DNA from: Micropterus salmoides
Taxonomy: Eukaryota; Chordata; Actinopteri; Centrarchiformes; Centrarchidae
Assembly: GCF_014851395.1 (NCBI RefSeq)
Contig: NW_024040817.1
Coordinates: 22,750,269-22,814,268 of the forward strand
Direction of reading: 5' to 3'
DNA length: 64,000 nucleotides
Shown here: one piece after another, positions 1 through 14,519 of the stretch
Layout: each line of letters starts with the position of its first letter
Position numbering within the stretch: position 1 is the stretch's first letter
Notes under the pieces: generated by a model
Database searches by the model: none
What the model saw: the letters and a program-made list of their open reading frames with translations, nothing else
What the model was told of the DNA's origin: nothing
Position numbers and translations under genes: made by a program

Positions 1-1275
1 TCCGCAATTTTATGAAAGAAGAGCTAACGTAACATTACCCATAGCTGTAAGGAGGTCTTGGTGTAACAGTAAAAGCAAGTTAGCATTTCCCCTGGACAAC
101 ATCTAGCGTAACGTTGACGGTTGTCTTGGATGGCATTCACGAGAGCGCCACTCTTTAGGTGTTGAAAATATAACCAGTGGTTGTGATTTCCAGCATTTGA
201 AGCTGTGTGGTTAACTGTGGTCTCGGCAGGCGTTGGTAGTCGCGAGAAGCTTTGCTAGAGGTTGATGGCGTCTGAGCTAGCTCCCTTCCGCCCTTTGTGA
301 ATCTTGACCCAGAGCATGGTTGACCCATTTATTTATTAAGCCATATGCCAAGCGGACACTTTAATAACAGAATATAGTTGTCGACAACACAATTATTACT
401 TACTGTTATGGTGTCTTGCGTGCCCGTGTTTATTGTGAAACTAACGTTACTGTCATTATTGGTAACTAGCCGGTTTGACTCAGTCAATTCAGGGTCTATA
501 ATTTAGCTTGGTTTGGTTTCCTAAAACAGAATGCACCCAACCATTTAGCCATGTGGGTTGAAGTGAAATGAGGAAATGCACTTGGGGAGGAAGTTGACTA
601 GAGCAGCTGTGACACTAAAGGCCGCAGCACATTCCCATGCCTCTCAGTTTTCAATTTATGACCTTCCAGTGGTTTCAGTCTCCCCTCTGGTAATACATTC
701 AAGCAGGCAGCTAATACAAAATGAATAGCTACTAACACTCCTACCAACTTGGGTGGATGAGTCAATGAGTAACTGGTGTAACAGGTAAGCTAATTATACA
801 TTCCTGCTTATGAGTCACTGCAAGGTGACCTAACATGCTGGCAGAGAGAACAGAAGATGTGCTGCTTTAATGCAATCAGTTATCATAACAAACAGAGGGC
901 ATGGGGATGTATAGTGGAAGTAACAGAAGGGATTCTTGTTACAATTCTTGCAGTTTTTATGCAGATCACATCATTCTGCCACTTTGGGTAATGCCGGCAA
1001 CAATAACACATGTTTCATAAAAAGACTAGGGTTTCTCTTACAGAGTAGCACTGTGAGTTTATGCTCTATTCACATTTTATAGTGGAAGTAGGTCACTCAT
1101 ACTGGTGACCTGCTTTATATTATAGCTAATTGACACATGATGCACAGCCTAATCTAGAAATAGCATAGTTTCTCTCCACTTAGAGCACTGCCTGCAGCTA
1201 AAAGCAGGCCTATTCAGTGGGAAGCCCTTGTTCAAGTCAACTCAGACTTTCAGTACCTGTGGATCCAGTCGCTGA

Positions 1276-1341
1276 GTTGTTGTTGTTGTTGTTGTTGTTG
1301 TTGTTCTTCTTCTTCTTCTTCTTCTTCTTCTACTACTACTA
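1276..1341. repeat. Compound trinucleotide microsatellite (GTT)n(CTT)n(CTA)n
   Basis: About ten GTT units pass into about nine CTT units and then CTA units without a break. It sits directly before a SINE-like fragment. Confidence 0.95.
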
Positions 1342-1342
1342 G

Positions 1343-1498
1343 TGGTGATGGAGCAGTGGAAAAGACACATACCACCAGTGTGTCCCTGAGCAAGACACTT
1401 AACCCCTAGTTGCTCCAGAGGTGTGCGACCTCTGACATATATAGCAATTGTAAGTTGCTTTGGATAAAAGCGACAGCTAAATGAATAAATGTAAGTGT
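1343..1498 (+). repeat. tRNA-derived SINE-like repeat, internally shortened copy
   Basis: It shares GGTGATGGAGCAGTGG, AAGACACTTAACCCCTAG and GGATAAAAGCG with the copy at 38808-38980. The region matching the Pol III B box is missing here, so the copy is probably inactive. Confidence 0.7.
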
Positions 1499-4400
1499 AA
1501 AATTGCCTTAATTTTGCTGAATCTTTTGTCTTTGAAGGAACTTAGAACTGAAAGTTGATCCACACTGTTAAGTAACATCATTGTATTTTAGACGTCTGTG
1601 TTTTCTGTTTGCGCATTAATTTGGTGTATGTTAATGTTGACGTTTGTGGTGGTAGGCCTAAATCTACACGGATGCCTACGTGATATTTTTACACCAACAA
1701 AGGGTGGTTCATTAGTCTACAGGCAGCATTTAAAAAAAGTTGATGTGACAAGGAGGGAAGTTCTCAGCCTTGGTTACCGTAACTGTGAAAGGCGAGTCCA
1801 GTGTACAGTAACGCGACGCCAACTTACAAAGGATGTTACTGGGGGAGAAGAACACCTATGCTGTAGCCTGCTGGCATTCAGCCCATCCAGCAACAGGGTG
1901 GCTGTGAGTGTTGAAAGGTAGGGTTGAAGAGGTCTGTTCCACAGTGACTGGCTTAACAGATTTGGCCAATTTAAAATCTAGTTGTGCCACTGGGTGTCTG
2001 ACTGTGGAGAGGATAGAACACAAGCTTTGGTTTTACTGTGCGTTAGCTTGCTAGGATCCCTGGCTCCAGAACAGTTTTGTTGTGTTGAAATCAGCCGAAA
2101 GTAGAAAGCTAGGATTGGGTGCTCACACTTTTTTCTTCTCATTTCAAGCCATTACTTGAAAGGCTATATATATTTATGCATTAGTAGCCATGGGCACCTT
2201 GTATGTTTCTTGTGCCTCGTGTTGGTTAATGAATGGAGCCATGGTCGGCACGGTGTTCGTTTACTGTTGTTGCCACAGCGCCGGGATAAAGCAAAGGCAC
2301 AGGCTCCACAGCGCTGCCAGTGTCTGACAGATTGACACCTCTTGTAGATGCTGCTGCACGGCTGCCTACTGAAACTATAGCAACAGGTAGGAATAGGATC
2401 TTCCTTTTGTTATTTGTGTTTACAACTGCCTTGTCCTGCTACAGCGGCCAGAGCTGCAGTTAGCTGGGGAAACACTGTCCTTTGCCAAAACATGCTATAG
2501 TAACGGGTGTTATTGTTATTAGAGCTGTTGTTTGTAGGCGCATGTAGCTGCTCACCATTACTGATCCAGAAAGTGTTCTAGTTTTGAAACAACCTAGAAA
2601 ATACTAGGTGGTTGCATGTAAACAAGCGCGCTGTGTTTTGCTTTTGCCTAGGCACTGTTTTGTTTCTCACTGGAGCTCAGCTTATTCTTTCTTTTTCTTT
2701 AATTATCCTATTAAACACATGAAATGTGTGACTACCTCTCACAACAATGTGTTAGCTAATGTGTTCAAAGTGGCCATAATCTAAAGGATGGATGTGCTAC
2801 CATACCTTGTTATCTGATAGCTGATATAAGATCATAGGGTATATATTATGCCTCTGGTAATAAAGTTGGGATTCATTGGTTAAAAAGTTGCTGGCTCTGT
2901 GTATATGAGTAGCGTCTACTTTGAACTCTGATTCTCTTCAAATCCTACACCACCTATTGCTTCTTCTGCTTTGCTCTGTGAATGTTTAGAGAGAGCACCG
3001 TTGCTCTTCTCTGATCTCTTCACAAGGGACACAAATATTCCCTACGGGAGCACTTGTTGCTACTGCTGAGATAATTGTTGGTATGGCGACAGGCATCCCC
3101 TGATGCTGCTGTCAGAAGGCCAACTTAGTTTCCAAATGTCAGGAGAATTGATGTCGCAGTGGGGCTCTGCACCTCTCGACAAAAATGTTAGCAGACATTT
3201 CCCTGTCTGAGTCCGATTGAGTGTCGGCCTCCTGTACCGAAACTTTTTTTAGACTGCGTTGGATTTTATACCAGGCTGATTTCAGTCATAGTAAACGTGT
3301 CCTAAATTAGCTCTATTACACATATCTAACATCTGAATAATACATGAACCCACAATCCAGACACAGTTGCACACAATAATGTTTTGTCTATAAAAGTAGT
3401 TTACCCCCTCAGAAAGCGGCTGTCAGTTTGTTTGTTTTTTGCCAGAATGAAAGTAATTGTGAATTGGGATGTTGAATCCACACCATGTATTCTGATTGAC
3501 TAATCTGTGCAGATAGTTTTGTTGGCGGCAAATTCCTTGTTGAAAGGCAGTTTTAGTACTTCATGCTTAATTAATACAAACACGTGTGGCTCACTGCCAT
3601 GCCGTGTGTGTGTGTGTGTCCGTCTTGGCTGGGAGATGCCATCATGGAGCTGATTTGAGGATTGTGACATGAGAGGTGAATTTTGGGTTTGGCGGGGAAA
3701 AATAAATTGGAGTCCCTGGTCAGGTGGAATTGCAGCATCTAATCCTGACCCCAAGGTAGGCCCCCGTTTAATGTCAGCTTCTGCCAGGTGTAATTATCAG
3801 AACACCAGCTAACAAATATATAGACAGTTACTAGCACATTAAAACACACTGGTAAAAGTGCAGATGGTAATTTCACGGTCAACACTTGTAGGCTGGTGAA
3901 AACTTTACAAGCGGTATCTTCCTCCCGTCAGATGCTGTACCTTAAACTGTGACTTCATTGCGACATCATAACCTCGGCAATTCTGAATGGATGAGTTCTA
4001 GCAGTCATTCAGTGATCCATTGAAGTGTTATAAAATTCTCCTAATGACTGCGGAGGAGCAGGTTAATGTTTAATTTGGGCCTTGACTAGGGCTGTCCCAA
4101 TGAAGTTTCTTAAAAAAAATAAATAAATAATTAATCGCAAATGTACACAAAAGTTCATGCTATATCAGTTCTATATATAGCATGGAATAAGTAGCTTCCT
4201 CCATATCGCAGTGCATTCCTGTCTCAATCAGTTGTTGGCTTAGTGTCAGTAGCGTCTACAATTTCTAGGCTGCTATTAATACTCCTGACAAGTAATGGTA
4301 TGTTCTACTATTGCGAGGCGAACGTACAGCAACTGGTCAAGTTTTCCGGAAGCTCAGCATTAGATTTAACAAATGTCCTTGACCTGATTATAATATATGG

Positions 4401-6000
4401 TGAGATAATTGCAGAAAAAAGTGTGTGTGTGTGGAAAAAAAAAAAGTGTATATAGTTAATATTTGATTTTGTCTGGCTTTAATTGAAGCGTGTTTTTGGC
4501 AGGAACACTTGTTTGTGTTTTTGTTGAGCCCGTCTCACCTCCCTTGTCAGCAGAGAATCAGTTCTCCTTTGTGTTCTCACTCTTAATCCTTATTCAAATC
4601 ATAGTCAAATGTCAGCGTTATGTTTGACTTTGTTTCTCTTTCAAATGTAATTGTTCAGGCGCTGGTGTTTAATTTGGTGTAAATGTAATTAAAAGTGCAA
4701 CTAGGCCACAGCGAGGACAGAACAGGCCTTTGTTTGGGTATGTTTTCCTCTTTTCGTTCCAATTTCTAAGGTACTGAGCCCTGGTCTCTTTCAGTCCTTT
4801 CCAGAGACGGATCAGTCCTTGCCTTCCCCCTCCACCTCCCAAGCGCTATCAGAGGCCTTTGATCGTCACACTATTTATCTGTGCTCACTCAGAGGCTGCA
4901 AAGCGGTGTGATAAGTGGGCTTTGCCATGTGCGAGCGCGTGCGTAGGGGGACGCAAGAAGCCAGAACAACAAGTACTCTGCAGGAAGATTAGCTCCTGTC
5001 CTCCGGGAGCAGAGAGAGGTAACCTGTTGTGCTGACTAGGGAACATAATGAGGATGTCCATTTACTAAAATGTCAACAACATTTAGATGGGCAGTAAAAC
5101 AGCTGCCTTCCTAATCTCTTTCATCCTTCTAAACTCCTGACATTTTCAGTGAAATAAGTTGTTTTTTTCCTGAATTTATTAAGAAACGATGGACTACAAA
5201 TTGTTAGACACAATAAATATGAGCTTTGTACAGCACTAAAAGCCAATAACAGCACATATAACACACTGTTAAAGTAGTGCTCACCCATGTACAACAACAG
5301 AACATACTGAGCTACTGTCGACAAAGAACACAGTAAATGAGAAGTGTATCTAATTCAAGAAGAAGACACGCACAACACAGCAGCGTTTCACAGCCTCTAT
5401 CATGTAGGTTTTGCTGTCACAGTTCTGACAAACCACAGAACAAAACTGCATACCATGCAGATGGCATGTTTTAAGATATAGAAGATATGTGGCAAAAATG
5501 TGAGCCTTCGAATACCAACAGTGTGAAATTGATTAGGAGGAACTGAAAATTGACTGGTTTAACACATGTTGATCTTAATCAGGCAGCAGGATATCCCCAA
5601 AAATGTGATGAATAGATGCAGGTTTGTTGTTTCTAACTGGCAGGTGTCATTTTCTCTGTTTGAAATTGAATAAGCTGTAACAAATTGAAAGTAAATTCCG
5701 TAAATTGGGCAGATACTTTCTTGGCCGAAGTCTGCTAACTGTGCTTTCTGCTAAGCAGCGTCTGCACTACAGTATCTATGTTTAACCAAATGGTTTCTAG
5801 AGAAGGGAACAACACTGCAGTGTTCACCCTTGGATAGAGTTGTAGCAGCATAGGTGAAGCAGGTTTATTTTTTGTGTGCTAACAAAGCACACCCTGCTTT
5901 ATATCAGCATATAAAACACCAGTACAACATATGTCACATGTTGCAAACGAATTTGGGTGTCTGAAATTGTACAATATACCAAGAAATGTTTTTTAAAATT

Positions 6001-6114
6001 GCAGTGTTTCCCCTAGATTTCTTTGAACATGCACATTGGAATAGCTCAAAATCCCAGTGTTTTCCATAGGTTTGTGTATTTAGTAGGGGGTTTTGAATAT
6101 AGGGGAAACACTGC
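6001..6114. mobile_element. 114-bp mini-MITE with hAT-like inverted ends
   Basis: GCAGTGTTTCCCCTA at 6001-6015 is repeated as its exact reverse complement at 6100-6114, with no coding sequence between. The CAGTGTTTCCC end resembles hAT termini. A clear 8-bp target duplication is not visible. Confidence 0.65.
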
Positions 6115-7435
6115 AATGTCTGTCATTTTGATATTTCAGATGGAAGCAAGCGTACTGTCATTTTATTCATGCAGACCAACAGAGTCATGAGTCGCTTTTA
6201 GGGAAACCACTTTTAAACTGCCAGTAAACCTAAACGCATATTAATATTTTAAGCTGGTCAGCTTAAAAGCTCTGCGTCGTTACCTCAGAGTCAAAGCTAT
6301 TCTCGTTAGGGTGTTTTTATTTATAGCCGTTCATATACTTTTAACCTTAATTTTAACAAGTTGACTTTATCCTTTGTTGTCTTAAGCTTTCTTTGGAGTT
6401 TTGTCCAAAACAAAATACTTTCAAAACGAAAAAACGTAGAAAATACGCCTTCAGTTTAGCCCTACAGCAGCGTTCTTATTTAAAGACCCATCCACACCCC
6501 ACTATAGCATTCCGGTTGACAGTGGCTGCACTCATGCTAAGCCAGTACAGTTACTGTTTGGTGTTTCTCTCCTTTTTATTGCACGCCGGTACAGACTTTC
6601 ACTATTGTTTTGAGCAGATCAAAAGTGTGTGAGCAAGGCTAGGTGAGATGATGTGGTGAATCTACAGACCCTTCAAAGAGGTCTTCTGTGGCTGGAGGAC
6701 TCGCAAGTTGTAGGCAGCCCTGAGGATGTTTGTGCATCTGTTGGGTTGGAGTGTTGCATTTGCGGAGGGTCATTATCTGCCCCCAACCTATTTCCAGGCT
6801 TGATCAAACAATCCACCCACATACAGGCTATAACAGGAGGGATTTTTTTCCCTTTACAAGCAAGTGCAAAAGGGAAGTCTTTATAATGAGATGCGTTTAT
6901 GTATGGATGTGTCTATGTATTCTTTTTTTTTTCTTTCACTGTTGCCTTTGTGGTTTTCAACAATTCAAGATATTTGTGTTATGAGTTGTCGTAATCTGAC
7001 AAATCTTTTTTTAAAGGTATTTCCCAAGCACACTGTTAAATGTTTGTGGCTATATTACCACATTTGAATTTTGGACTGAGAGCACTGGCCTGTCCTACAC
7101 TAAGGAGTCGTCCTGCACTGTGGTTTTCTTCTGAATCCCTTTCAAAGTCCTACCCGAGCTTGTATATGCTATGGGTCTGTCGTAATAGCCTGGTGAAAAA
7201 CACAGGTTTATTATATTTCAAATCGAGACGGCCACAAGCCTGAGTCAGACTGTCTGCAAATGGTTCCACCGTGACACAGGTCAACACAGACCTGACCAGT
7301 TGACTCATGTCCCAATTATAAAGCTCTGATTAGGTGATCGGTTCAAAATGGCAGGTATCTTATTACTTTTGCTGGTATTCACAGATTGTTATTATTATTA
7401 TTATTATTTTTGCTATGCTGTTTTTGCTTGCTGGG

Positions 7436-7575
7436 TTCCAGAAGAGGAGTTTTTTGTTGAGATACAGACTCTTGTGGAGATTTGAACTGAAATAAGAACT
7501 TATTGATTGGGGTTAGGGGTTGGTTTTGTATTGACCACTGACTGCACAATATACTGTGGTGAACTTCAAGTTCTT
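7436..7575. repeat. Dispersed repeat, first copy
   Basis: The segment around GGAGATTTGAACTGA, continuing through TTTTGTATTGA and a CACTG-like stretch, recurs with substitutions at 14520-14650. Family unknown. Confidence 0.5.
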
Positions 7576-10500
7576 GTGTGCTTTGTGTTTCTTGTCTGCA
7601 GCACCTTTTGAAATAGCTGGTTGTGAGTGAGTGATTGTTAAGTAAGGTGTAGTGATTGTCATGTACTGATAGTCCTTTGTGCACACATGTAATGGTTTCT
7701 GTGTTAAGATATTGAATGACAACAATTATTCACATTAATGCCAAAATAACCCGAATGTTATTCAGTCAGTTAGCGTGTTCATTTCACAAGTGGTAGCTAA
7801 AAGTTCTGAGGGTGGGGGGGGGAACGTGGCAGGCAGTAAAAAAAGTTAATTTCAGACCCTGACGCCAACCCCGGGATAACCTCATGGCATGTGCTGTTCT
7901 CAGAAAAGTGTTCAGTTGAAGTATACCAGGCCTTACCTGATCCACGACCACATTCTGAGAAACCCATAGGCAGGGATGTTATAAGAACTCCGTCAACAAA
8001 GCACAGGGCCACACATAATCTACTGACTTGAAGTATCATTTTCAGGCGGAGGCTCCTGTTTGCAAACTCCAGGAGTGTGCAGCTCATGGGAGGCTCAGCA
8101 ACAGTTTAGGATCTGTCGGAGTTCAGCTTTGCATATAAGCCTCCATCTCTCAATGCTGTCTTGTCCCGGCATGCCTGGGGATTTTAGTGCCTTGCTTGTT
8201 ACATTAGATAAACTGGTGAGGCTCAAAAGAAGGATTAGAAGCTTAACTGTTGTCGCTTATTGTAGTTTTGTGTGTTTGTGTTTGGTTTCTTGCTTGCCTG
8301 TCTGTTTTTCTTTGTGTGTTTTCGTCTTTAGTGAGCATGACGTTAATTATCTTATCTTGTGACCTGCTAAGGGCATCGAATGTTACATTAAGTGCACATT
8401 CAGACTTCTCAGACCCAAATACTTGAGCTGACCTGAACCTGAAAACGTTTCATTTAAATATTGTTGCTTAGGTCCAGCTGGCATGCAAAAAGAGATGTAA
8501 ACCAGTCACGCCTGTGTGGCCTTCCATAATGCAGCTGCACCTTCGCGCTAGACTAATTTCTTGGTGTTCTGAACCTTGCAGGTTTTCACCCAACATATGT
8601 TTTGTCCTGTGGTCTTACCGCATGGTGTCAGACTGTCAAAGTAATCTCACTGTTGTGATCAAAGGGGTTTCCTAATACCACCACAGTATTAACACAGCAC
8701 AGTTTAATGCTGTGTCCGTACTGTGAGACACATGACTGCGGTGTGACACTTTAAATTAATCATAGTTAGCTTTCAGTGTGTGCAGCGGTTTTCCTTCACG
8801 TTTGAAAATGGACTCCAGCGAAGCTCGCTGTGGGTGACCCCCATACCAGTGTTTTGAGATGGACCAGAAACTGCTTGACTGGCCCACACCCAAGTTTGAC
8901 ACCAAGTTTCACACCAAATGTTGGTGGCAGTGTGGAGAGAAAAAAAAAAACGCCCTAAAAGTGGCCATATGTGTGTCAGTAGGACCGTCTTGTATAGAGT
9001 TGGCCTCCACTCAAGTTTTCACTGTCACTGAGATCTCCCAACCAGCTGTTGCTTTTTCTGCTCGTGTCCCAGCACTGAGTTAACATGAATGAATAGCGGC
9101 CGATGCGAGCACACAGTTAGGTTGAGGACGGCTCCGATTTGAGGTGAGATCCTCCCACCCGGCCTATCAACAGCATTGACGTCACTGCAAGGAACCAGCT
9201 GGGCCATTGGGCAGGTGTGATCCTCTTGTTTTATCTCAGCCATAGTCGCTGCAAAGTCTTGGCTTGACTTTTTGGCTGTCTGTCTCACTTGTTTAATTTT
9301 GCATATCCATTGTTATGTCCTCTTGATGATTTTTCTTCACATCTTACCGGCTTTCTTCGTGTTACTATTCCTTTCTCTCTGTCCTCCTTGACATTTCCAG
9401 GCATATCACTTATCTGGTATTTGGCCACAGGAACGAAGACATGCCTCTGTGACACTTGGCCACATTTCCCACTGAGTCATCGTTTCTGTATGTTTGTTTG
9501 CGACTGTCAGTGGGTTTCCCCCGATTCTCCTGTGACATTTGGGGGTCAATGCTAGCAATATCAGATAGTTGAAAGGCGTATATAATACTTCCCTGTCACC
9601 TTGTGTTTATGCATGCATGTATTTGTTTTTACGAATGTGTGTAGTCTGAATAAGACACAGAAAGGAGAAGCAAGCAGGTGGCGATGTGGGGCAAGGGTGT
9701 CGGAGTTTCTTGTTGCATCCATGCTGCTCTCACTCCCCCTCCCCCCACTGTACATCCTGCCATGGATGACAGGCGCTCCCCCTGCTCCTTGGCTCGCCTC
9801 CCGCACAGCAAAGGAGTCTTCCAGCTGCTTCAAGGCAGTACAGTCTTGCCCAGTCTGGCTCCAGACAAAACATCAGCGAGACTCGGGCACAGCCTCAGCT
9901 CACCAGACAGGGTTGCGTGTAATACTAACATCTTTCACAGGGGGGGAAGGAAAATGGATTCAGACATTCCACATTTTGCATCAAAGTTTGATGTTTTGCC
10001 ACCATGCCCTACCAATCGGTATCGTCCATGTCCAGACATTAGGTGTCATGTGTTTGTCTTCCTAATTTTAGAAAATCCCCCTCGCCTTTGTGGCAAATGT
10101 ATTGCCCCAGCCAGCTTGTAACTATCTACACTATGCACACAGTGTATGTATATGGTAGTGGTGTTGCGAGAGTGATGAAGATTGGCTCTCTGACGGCTAT
10201 CAGGTGTAAACAAGAGCTGCCCATGGCCATAGCTGTGCCATTATGGAGTCCCAAAGCACTAACATCCTTAACAATGGGAAAGGCTTTCAATTAGCACTCC
10301 CACTGTAGCAGTTTACTGTCTCCGTGCACTTCAGCTGTGGTAACTTAACACCTTCCGCTGGCGGTGTTCCAGTCTGTTGTTGATGTTGTGAACTTATTAA
10401 ACCATATAGTCTGCCACTGTATAAACATGATAATTAATAGCTGCCTCATCACTTAGACAGACTGATGAATCCTAAAAAGACAAGTTAGCCTTTGCGGGAT

Positions 10501-10992
10501 ACCCATGTCCCAATTCCCATTCTTCTGCGACTTAATTACCTGTTTAGGTTTGCGTGTCCTTTTCCGTTCTGAGATATCGTGGTCCTTATCAGCTAGTACT
10601 GCTATCTCCCCGCTGTCTCACACTTCCCATCTTACTGACTCTCTCCTTCTGGTCTTCCTCATGTAGGACATATCTGGGAATGGCCAGCTGATTTGGGAAG
10701 TTGTCCCTGTCAACTCTCAGTCTCTCTCCTTCCCCTGCTCTTGCAGCGCTACTTTAACAGTACAACACGTGATGTGGAACAGGGCACCAAGGGAACTTTC
10801 TTTGGGCCGCTGTGTGGGCCGCTGCCTTTACTCCGTGACCTTTCTCCCAGTTCAGTATACATACGTGTACATAGAGACACATGCACAAAAGGCCAGATGT
10901 AACACAAATATACTTGAACAGGAGTACATCAATGTTTCTTTGACATGTGTTTAGTTTAGATGTAGCTGCCACAGCTGGGTAATTGATCCCAC

Positions 10993-11075
10993 ATAGGCAT
11001 GCACCGATCTGACTTTTTCAGTCCTGATACAATACCTGGGCTTTGGGTATCAGCCGATAAGATACCAGTGTAAAA
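10993..11075. repeat. DNA-transposon-like fragment with GGCATGCACCGAT start
   Basis: The sequence AGGCATGCACCGATCTGAC followed by a TGGGTATCAGCCGATA motif resembles the terminus of a common teleost hAT-like repeat as I remember it. No opposite end was found, so the boundary is uncertain. Confidence 0.45.
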
Positions 11076-13975
11076 TGAATAAGCTGTATTCCTCACTGAG
11101 AGGAAGAGACTTGGAATCCTTATTTTATGTCTTGGGCAACATCAGTCTTGAGGTCCGCGTAAGAGTAACGCTGATTGTTTAGAGGTCTGTTGATAGCAGG
11201 CTGTCATTTCACGAGCTACAGATATGTATTAGATAGAAGCAGAACAGCAGAAGAAGGATGAATGCACAAGAAGTTCTGGCAGTGACATGAGTGAGGGAGA
11301 ATCAGATGGGGGAGAGATAATGACCGGCATGAGTGTGTAAGTCACTGTCTGTGTGTGCGTGAGAGGGAGCACTCTTGTTTCTTTACTCTAACAGCGTATG
11401 CTAACTAAAAGCAAATTATTATTACCAAAACTTTGTTTTTAACTTTGTTACTGCCAGGCTAGTAGACCCAAGTGCAGGACTGAGAGAGGGAGGGGACTGG
11501 AGTTAAAATGCAGAATGTTGTGACATTCTGTGTTGTGCAGCTGTTCCAAAATAATCAATACGGTGACTGTAGAGCTGAAATACTTAGTTGAATAATAACA
11601 GTCTTGATAATTGTTTAAGCAAATCAAAAAAGCCAAACATTTTGGGGATTCAGCTTCTCAAATGTGAATGTTTGGTGGGTTTCTGAGTCTTCTGTAATAT
11701 TAAATGGACTCTCTTAAATGGGTTATGGACTGAAAAATGTCAACTTTAGGACCAACTGATTAATCTATAAAATAGGCAGATTATTCTGCAATGAAAGTAA
11801 TCATTAGTTGCAGCCGTAAATGATGTAAGGATGATCTGGCATACATTGTTTAAGTTAAAACAAAAAAGTAGGGCCATATGTCCCATTCATTTTTGACCGA
11901 GCTGAAGGCTCCTGACTTGTTCTCGGTCTACAGTTTTCAAGGCTTTTGTATTCACTGCTTCTTGCTTCCTGTGTGGTTAAACATGCTTTTGCTTCTACAA
12001 ACAAATTTGGTGTGTGTGTATGTATATGTATTTGTTTTATTCTTCCTGCATCTGCGCAGTGTGTTAACTGCAGAGCCGGTTTGCAAATTTCAGGGTGATT
12101 TGCATGCGTTCTCAAGTCGCCTGCCTGATGTTACCACAGTTTACTCACTTCTCTATTGAAAAGCTCACTCAACAGTTAATGTGAGAATGGCAACCAATAT
12201 ACCGGTAGTTAGCTTTGTAGTTTGTCTCGTACACACCGCAATGCAGCGCAATAGTAATATTTATCAAATACTGCTCATGCTTCCCGTCTAGCCTAGACAC
12301 AGTATGTGTGTACCAGAATTAACTTTGAAATGGTGTTTTGGTCTGCCGTTTTTTGCCTCTTGGTAAACCTACTATTGGCAGCATTTAAAACGCAGACTGT
12401 ATGAAGTCACTTTGTGCATCTGGGCTACCATCCACAATCAAGTTCCTTTTCATCTTTTTAGCATAAGCTGTCATTGTGGTGTCCTTGGCGTGTCTGCTGG
12501 TTCCTTTTGTTCTTCAGTGCGTCCTCACTGTTTCACTCTCCCATAACAGTCTGCCCTCCTTTCCACCGTCAGGTTCCACAGGTGAAGCCAGCCCTCTCGC
12601 CCCCTTGTCCACTCTTTTCATTTCTGAAGGATTAGAAGCAAACAGGCCTTTAAAGTCTGGTTAACCGTTTCTGAGCTTCAGCTGTCTGCATACAGCATGG
12701 CACATTGTGTTCAGTCCTGATCAGAGGTGATAATTAAAGGCGTCACAGAGGATCTCAGCCCTCACACTAGAAAGAAAAAATAATAATAATCAAGGCTCTT
12801 TTGAGTGCCCTTGTGGCTGCTGCCATGTATAAAAGATTGAGGGGAGGAAATAAATTAATAGAGAGGGTCGGGCTGATGCATCCCTTTTTTTGTCAGTGGC
12901 TCTGTGGTTGGCAGTTAACTAAGAGGATAAGTGACAGTGGGGTAGTGGGTGGAAGCAAGAGAATAAGAGATGGTGTGGCCTTGGCTTGCAAAAGATTATG
13001 TCTCTTTTTTTTAGCTGTACAAGAAATCAAGCAGGTCGGGTTGAGAGACAATATAAAAATGTTATATACCATCTTAAGAATTAAATTAACAATCCTTAGT
13101 AAATTGTGACTAAATGAAATGGGAATGGAGAAAAAGTGTACAGAGTCTGTCTCAAGAAGGTGAAATGAGGGAGCGTGGGACTGAAACGTTGGATCTGTTT
13201 GAAGCTTTGCCCACCCGGCAATCCTCACCTTGTGACTATTGCCTCTGACACGGTGCTGAAGTTCAAGCCCTTTCTCTCCCTTTCCCTCCCACTATTTTGT
13301 GTACGCAGTCGGCGTAGTGATAGCCAGCTCTCGTCATCCACTTTCCCTCTACTCTCGCCCCCCCCCCCCACCTCGCTCCTGGGTTGCTCTGAGACTGTTC
13401 CAGCCAGTTTGTGGCGGCTGGGCTCAGAGTGTCAAGGACTTGGCATGCTCAGACTGACTGTTCCCTGGCTAGTTACAGACCAGACATTACCTGTTCCGCC
13501 CTCCATACTGTGCATATTATTAGTTTCCATTTTGGTGACAGATGGTGATGTAATCCAAAGGTGTAGTCGGTTCACAGCAGACTCGTAACTAACGCTGGAA
13601 GGTAGATACGGCCATGAAGGGTACCCTCTTTGAGTTTCTAGACACTTTAATGTTGCACATGCAGAAAGATTAAATTTCCCAAGTACAGAGGTCTAATAAC
13701 ATTTAACTGTCTTCTCGCATTATGACTACAGCACTGAGCATGCTGCGGATTATGTTTCAGTTAATCAAGAAGACAGGTTGCCAAAAGGATTGCGTTAAAT
13801 CTTTGACTGATTGCAATGTAACTTTTAGCCATTATTGTCTATACTTTAAACTCTTGGCTTGTATTAGTTTGTAATAGGTTTATTTGTGTAGCACTTGTCA
13901 ATACATGTAACAAAGTGCTTTAGATTAGATTAAACTTTGTCATTAGTCAGAGTATGGGTACAGAACTAATGAAAT

Positions 13976-14118
13976 GCTGTGTATGTGTGTATGTATGTAT
14001 GTATGTATGTATATATATATATAGATAGAGATATAGAGATATAGAGATATAGAGATATAGAGATAGATAGATAGATAGAGATATAGATAGATAGAGATAG
14101 ATAGAGATATAGATATAT
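13976..14118. repeat. Compound tetranucleotide microsatellite, GTAT and ATAG
   Basis: Runs of GTAT pass through AT repeats into ATAG/AGAT repeats. Long apparent reading frames here, rich in Ile, Tyr and Ser, are simply the repeat translated. Confidence 0.95.
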
Positions 14119-14519
14119 AAATAAAAATAAATAATGACAGACATGTTGGTGGTTTAAATTGTCGGGCCATCCACCGCTTAGGCAGACAAGAAAGACTCGT
14201 GTAGTAAGGTAAGTGTGTTGTGGCGATCAGCGCCTGTGTCACACACACACACAGCCACCTGTCAGCTCTGTAACTATCTATGTAACGGCGTTTCAAACCA
14301 AATTCACAAGTCCGAAAGAGGCCCGGTCTGTCCTGAGTTACAGCCTACTGCTTACCAGCATTAGAGGCTGTGGGGGAGGGGGGGGGGGTCTCCGGTGTTG
14401 TCAGAGAATTACTAAGCTTGTCTATTAAACACGAGAGGCGTCACTTGGTTTTATTTTTGTTGGCCAACTTTTCAATTGAACCTCAAACTATAGTATTTTT
14501 TAAAGGTTTTTGATTAGAG

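Noticed and set aside
13943..14296. A 117-residue minus-strand open frame rich in Ile, Tyr and Ser
   Set aside because: It is a translation of the GTAT/ATAG microsatellite and has no domain.
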